Below are positions 4,282 to 5,931 of a stretch of 5,931 nt of DNA, piece by piece. This DNA comes from Candidatus Cloacimonadota bacterium (GTDB lineage Bacteria; Cloacimonadota; Cloacimonadia; JGIOTU-2). Where the stretch lies: assembly GCA_021160355.1 (NCBI GenBank), contig JAGHCS010000229.1, positions 1-5,931 on the forward strand, read 5' to 3'. Made by a program: the position numbers and the translations under genes. Position 1 is the stretch's first letter; each line of letters opens with the position of its first letter. Under the pieces are notes generated by a model. It had not been told where the DNA came from and did no database searches. It saw nothing but the letters and a program-made list of their open reading frames with translations.

Positions 4282-5703
4282 TTATGATTTCATGCGCCAG
4301 AATGTGCCTTCTGAGCTATCACGAACCTCCACCCCCATATCGCTCAGCTTGTCTCTTATTTCATCGGATTTAGCCCAATTTTTACTCTTTCTCGCATCCT
4401 CCCGTTCCTTTATAAGCTGTTCCACAAGCTGGACATCAACATTCTGCTGTGCTTCTTCCTCAAGAACTTGCTCTGCTTTTATTAAATTCAAACCGAAAAT
4501 ACGATCAAATTCAAGTATAAGATCATACTTTTCCAAATTACCTATTTCGTTTGTACGCAACACTTGCCATATTACTGCAAGTGCTTCCGGCATATTCAGG
4601 TCATTGTTAATTTTCTTACTGAAAAGCTTTTTCATCTTGTTAACAAATTCAGGATTTGGCTTATTGACTGTACGGTTTTTCTTAATATCAATTATAATAT
4701 TTATCAAACGATTATACGCAGATTTTGCAGTTTCTATTGCTTCATCACTGAAAGTTAATGGCTGCCTGTAATGCGCACCAAGACAAAAATATCTATACAC
4801 CATGGGAGAGTACCCCATTTCTACAAGTTTGGATAAAGTGAGAAAACCACCTTTGGATTTACTCATCTTTTCTTCATTCATAATGAGAAATTCAGCATGA
4901 AGCCAGTAATTGACCCATTTTTTGCCCGTAGCTGCCTCACTTTGCGCAATTTCATTTGTATGATGAACAGGAATATGATCGATCCCACCACAGTGAATAT
5001 CGAAGGTTTCTCCAAGATAGTACATAGAAATCGCCGAACATTCAACATGCCAGCCGGGATATCCTCTCCCCCATGGACTATCCCACTTCATCTCCTGGTC
5101 ATCGAATTTTGATTTTGTAAACCAGAGTACAAAGTCAAAAGGATTCTTTTTTGCAGAATCTACTTCAATACGTGCACCAGCTCTCAAACTCTCGACATTT
5201 ATTCTTCCTAATTTGCCATATTCGGGAAATTTTGAAATATCAAAATACACATTCCCGTCTGCGACATAGGTGAAGCCCTTTTTCTCCAATCGTTTAATAA
5301 GGCCGATCATCTGTTGAATATGTGCTGTTGCCTTAACATGATGATCCGGCGGTATGATGTTAAGCTGCTCAAGATCATTTTCAAATGCTTTAGTATAATG
5401 ATCTGCTATTTCCCACACAGTTTTCCCTTCTTTTTTTGCTTCCTTAACCATCTTATCTTCACCGGTATCCGCATCCGAAGTAAGATGCCCTATATCGGTA
5501 ATATTCATTACATGATTGACTTTGTAACCATCATAAATAAGCACTCGTTTGAGGACATCCTCAAAAATATAAGTGCGCAGATTCCCGATATGTGCGTAAT
5601 TATAAACAGTAAGTCCGCATGTATAAAGCCCAACATGATCTTTTCTGATGGGTTTGAATTCTTCTTTTTTACGCGTGAACGTGTTATACAAAACAAGATT
5701 CAT
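4282..5703 (-). CDS. cysS: cysteinyl-tRNA synthetase (class I)
   Basis: CysRS joins cysteine to tRNA-Cys using ATP in the cytoplasm. The product has 473 residues, close to the usual 460-470. The class I signatures are HIGN (38-41) and KMSKS (279-283). The zinc site that selects cysteine is complete: Cys29 in YTCGLTVYNYAHIGN, Cys222 in GWHVECSAIS, His247 and Glu251 in HIPVHHTNEIAQS. The C-terminal part holds the helical anticodon-binding region (DALIA-like fold, about 320-400) and ends with the conserved GTFWR. ATG 5703 was chosen because AAAGGAA lies just upstream (5714-5708) and the family start pattern (short strand, then LYNTFTRKKEEF) begins there. The start overlaps the stop of the preceding methyltransferase gene as ATGA, so the two are translationally coupled. 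The stop TAA is followed by the AT-rich promoter gap, and no clear terminator was seen. Confidence 0.98.
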   Translation of the reverse strand: MNLVLYNTFTRKKEEFKPIRKDHVGLYTCGLTVYNYAHIGNLRTYIFEDVLKRVLIYDGYKVNHVMNITDIGHLTSDADTGEDKMVKEAKKEGKTVWEIADHYTKAFENDLEQLNIIPPDHHVKATAHIQQMIGLIKRLEKKGFTYVADGNVYFDISKFPEYGKLGRINVESLRAGARIEVDSAKKNPFDFVLWFTKSKFDDQEMKWDSPWGRGYPGWHVECSAISMYYLGETFDIHCGGIDHIPVHHTNEIAQSEAATGKKWVNYWLHAEFLIMNEEKMSKSKGGFLTLSKLVEMGYSPMVYRYFCLGAHYRQPLTFSDEAIETAKSAYNRLINIIIDIKKNRTVNKPNPEFVNKMKKLFSKKINNDLNMPEALAVIWQVLRTNEIGNLEKYDLILEFDRIFGLNLIKAEQVLEEEAQQNVDVQLVEQLIKEREDARKSKNWAKSDEIRDKLSDMGVEVRDSSEGTFWRMKS

Positions 5704-5931
5704 ACTGTTCCTTTCGTTAATATTGTCACCTTTGTGTCACCGTAGATCTTTTCTTTGATAATAAAATTCTCAAATTCTGAGATATCTTCACCTTTTCCTG
5801 TTTCGGCAACAATTATTCCTTCGTCAGACAGAATATTTTTCATATATATTGCTTTTATGGTTTTACATGCAAATTCTCTTTTATATGGAGGATCAAAGAA
5901 TATTAAATCGTATATTTTAGTACAATTATTT
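5700..5931 (-). CDS. rsmD: 16S rRNA (guanine-N2)-methyltransferase, RsmD family (partial, N-terminus beyond the right edge)
   Basis: Only the last 76 codons are in the window, reading from 5930 to a TGA at 5702-5700. The key evidence is DLIFFDPPYK (8-17 of the visible part), the motif IV Asp-Pro-Pro-Tyr of amino-group N2/N6 methyltransferases. It appears in the form and spacing typical of RsmD, which methylates G966 of 16S rRNA in the small subunit. The following strand EGIIVAET and the closing YGDTKVTIL also match RsmD C-termini. The N-terminal SAM-binding motif I lies outside the window, so substrate assignment rests on the C-terminal pattern. Another DPPY-type RNA methyltransferase remains possible. 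The stop overlaps the cysS start by four bases (ATGA). Confidence 0.85.
   Translation of the reverse strand, partial: NNCTKIYDLIFFDPPYKREFACKTIKAIYMKNILSDEGIIVAETGKGEDISEFENFIIKEKIYGDTKVTILTKGTV

Noticed and set aside
4250..4771. Plus-strand frame of 173 codons opposite the 3' end of cysS
   Set aside because: It overlaps the cysS C-terminal coding region on the other strand, has no family pattern, and is rich in Ser/Phe as expected of an antisense reading.
1..5931. Search for CRISPR arrays, insertion sequences, phage or defence genes
   Set aside because: No spaced direct repeats, transposase-like frames or terminal inverted repeats were found; all space is taken by core translation and export genes.

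Overview
The window is a compact, moderately AT-rich bacterial chromosome segment. Every gene I can support lies on the minus strand, so transcription runs from high to low coordinates. It is a housekeeping locus. The order is rsmD-cysS, then four tRNA genes (Thr-TGT, Tyr-GTA, Gly-TCC, Thr-GGT), then tuf, rpmG, tRNA-Trp, secE, nusG, rplK, rplA and rplJ. The tRNA quartet followed by tuf has the same order as the thrU-tyrU-glyT-thrT-tufB operon of E. coli. The downstream secE-nusG-rplK-rplA-rplJ block is the familiar start of the ribosomal protein/RNA polymerase (rplKAJL-rpoBC) cluster. The organism is a bacterium (bacterial EF-Tu, SecE, NusG, CCA-encoding tRNA genes). I cannot name the phylum reliably. 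A zinc-ribbon L33 placed between tuf and tRNA-Trp would fit several lineages.

Region by region, in the direction of transcription. Positions 5931-5700 hold the C-terminal part of a 16S rRNA guanine-N2 methyltransferase (RsmD family), which overlaps the cysteinyl-tRNA synthetase gene cysS (5703-4282) by four bases. An AT-rich gap of 166 bp (4281-4116) follows and carries a likely strong promoter: two phased A6 tracts upstream of a perfect TTGACA. After it come the four tRNA genes (4115-3781) and tuf (3753-2563). Next are rpmG (2554-2405), tRNA-Trp (2394-2319), secE (2297-2109), nusG (about 2109-1580), rplK (1565-1131), rplA (1117-410), and rplJ, which runs off the left edge (397-1). Spacings inside this block are mostly 8-27 bp. 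I see no terminator hairpin or convincing internal promoter, so it reads as one transcription unit. It makes tRNAs, the elongation factor that delivers them, a translocon subunit, a transcription factor and the L11/L1/L10 proteins of the ribosome.

The one real anomaly is at the 5' end of nusG. The only ATG that is well placed (2109, overlapping the secE stop as TAATG) is out of frame with the rest of the gene by one base, across a run of seven adenines. The conserved Trp-Tyr of the NusG N-terminus is present in the correct frame just downstream. This is either a homopolymer error in the sequence, a non-standard start, or a -1 slippage site. I found no mobile elements, CRISPR arrays, phage genes or novel defence-like system. 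Otherwise this is an ordinary core-genome region.
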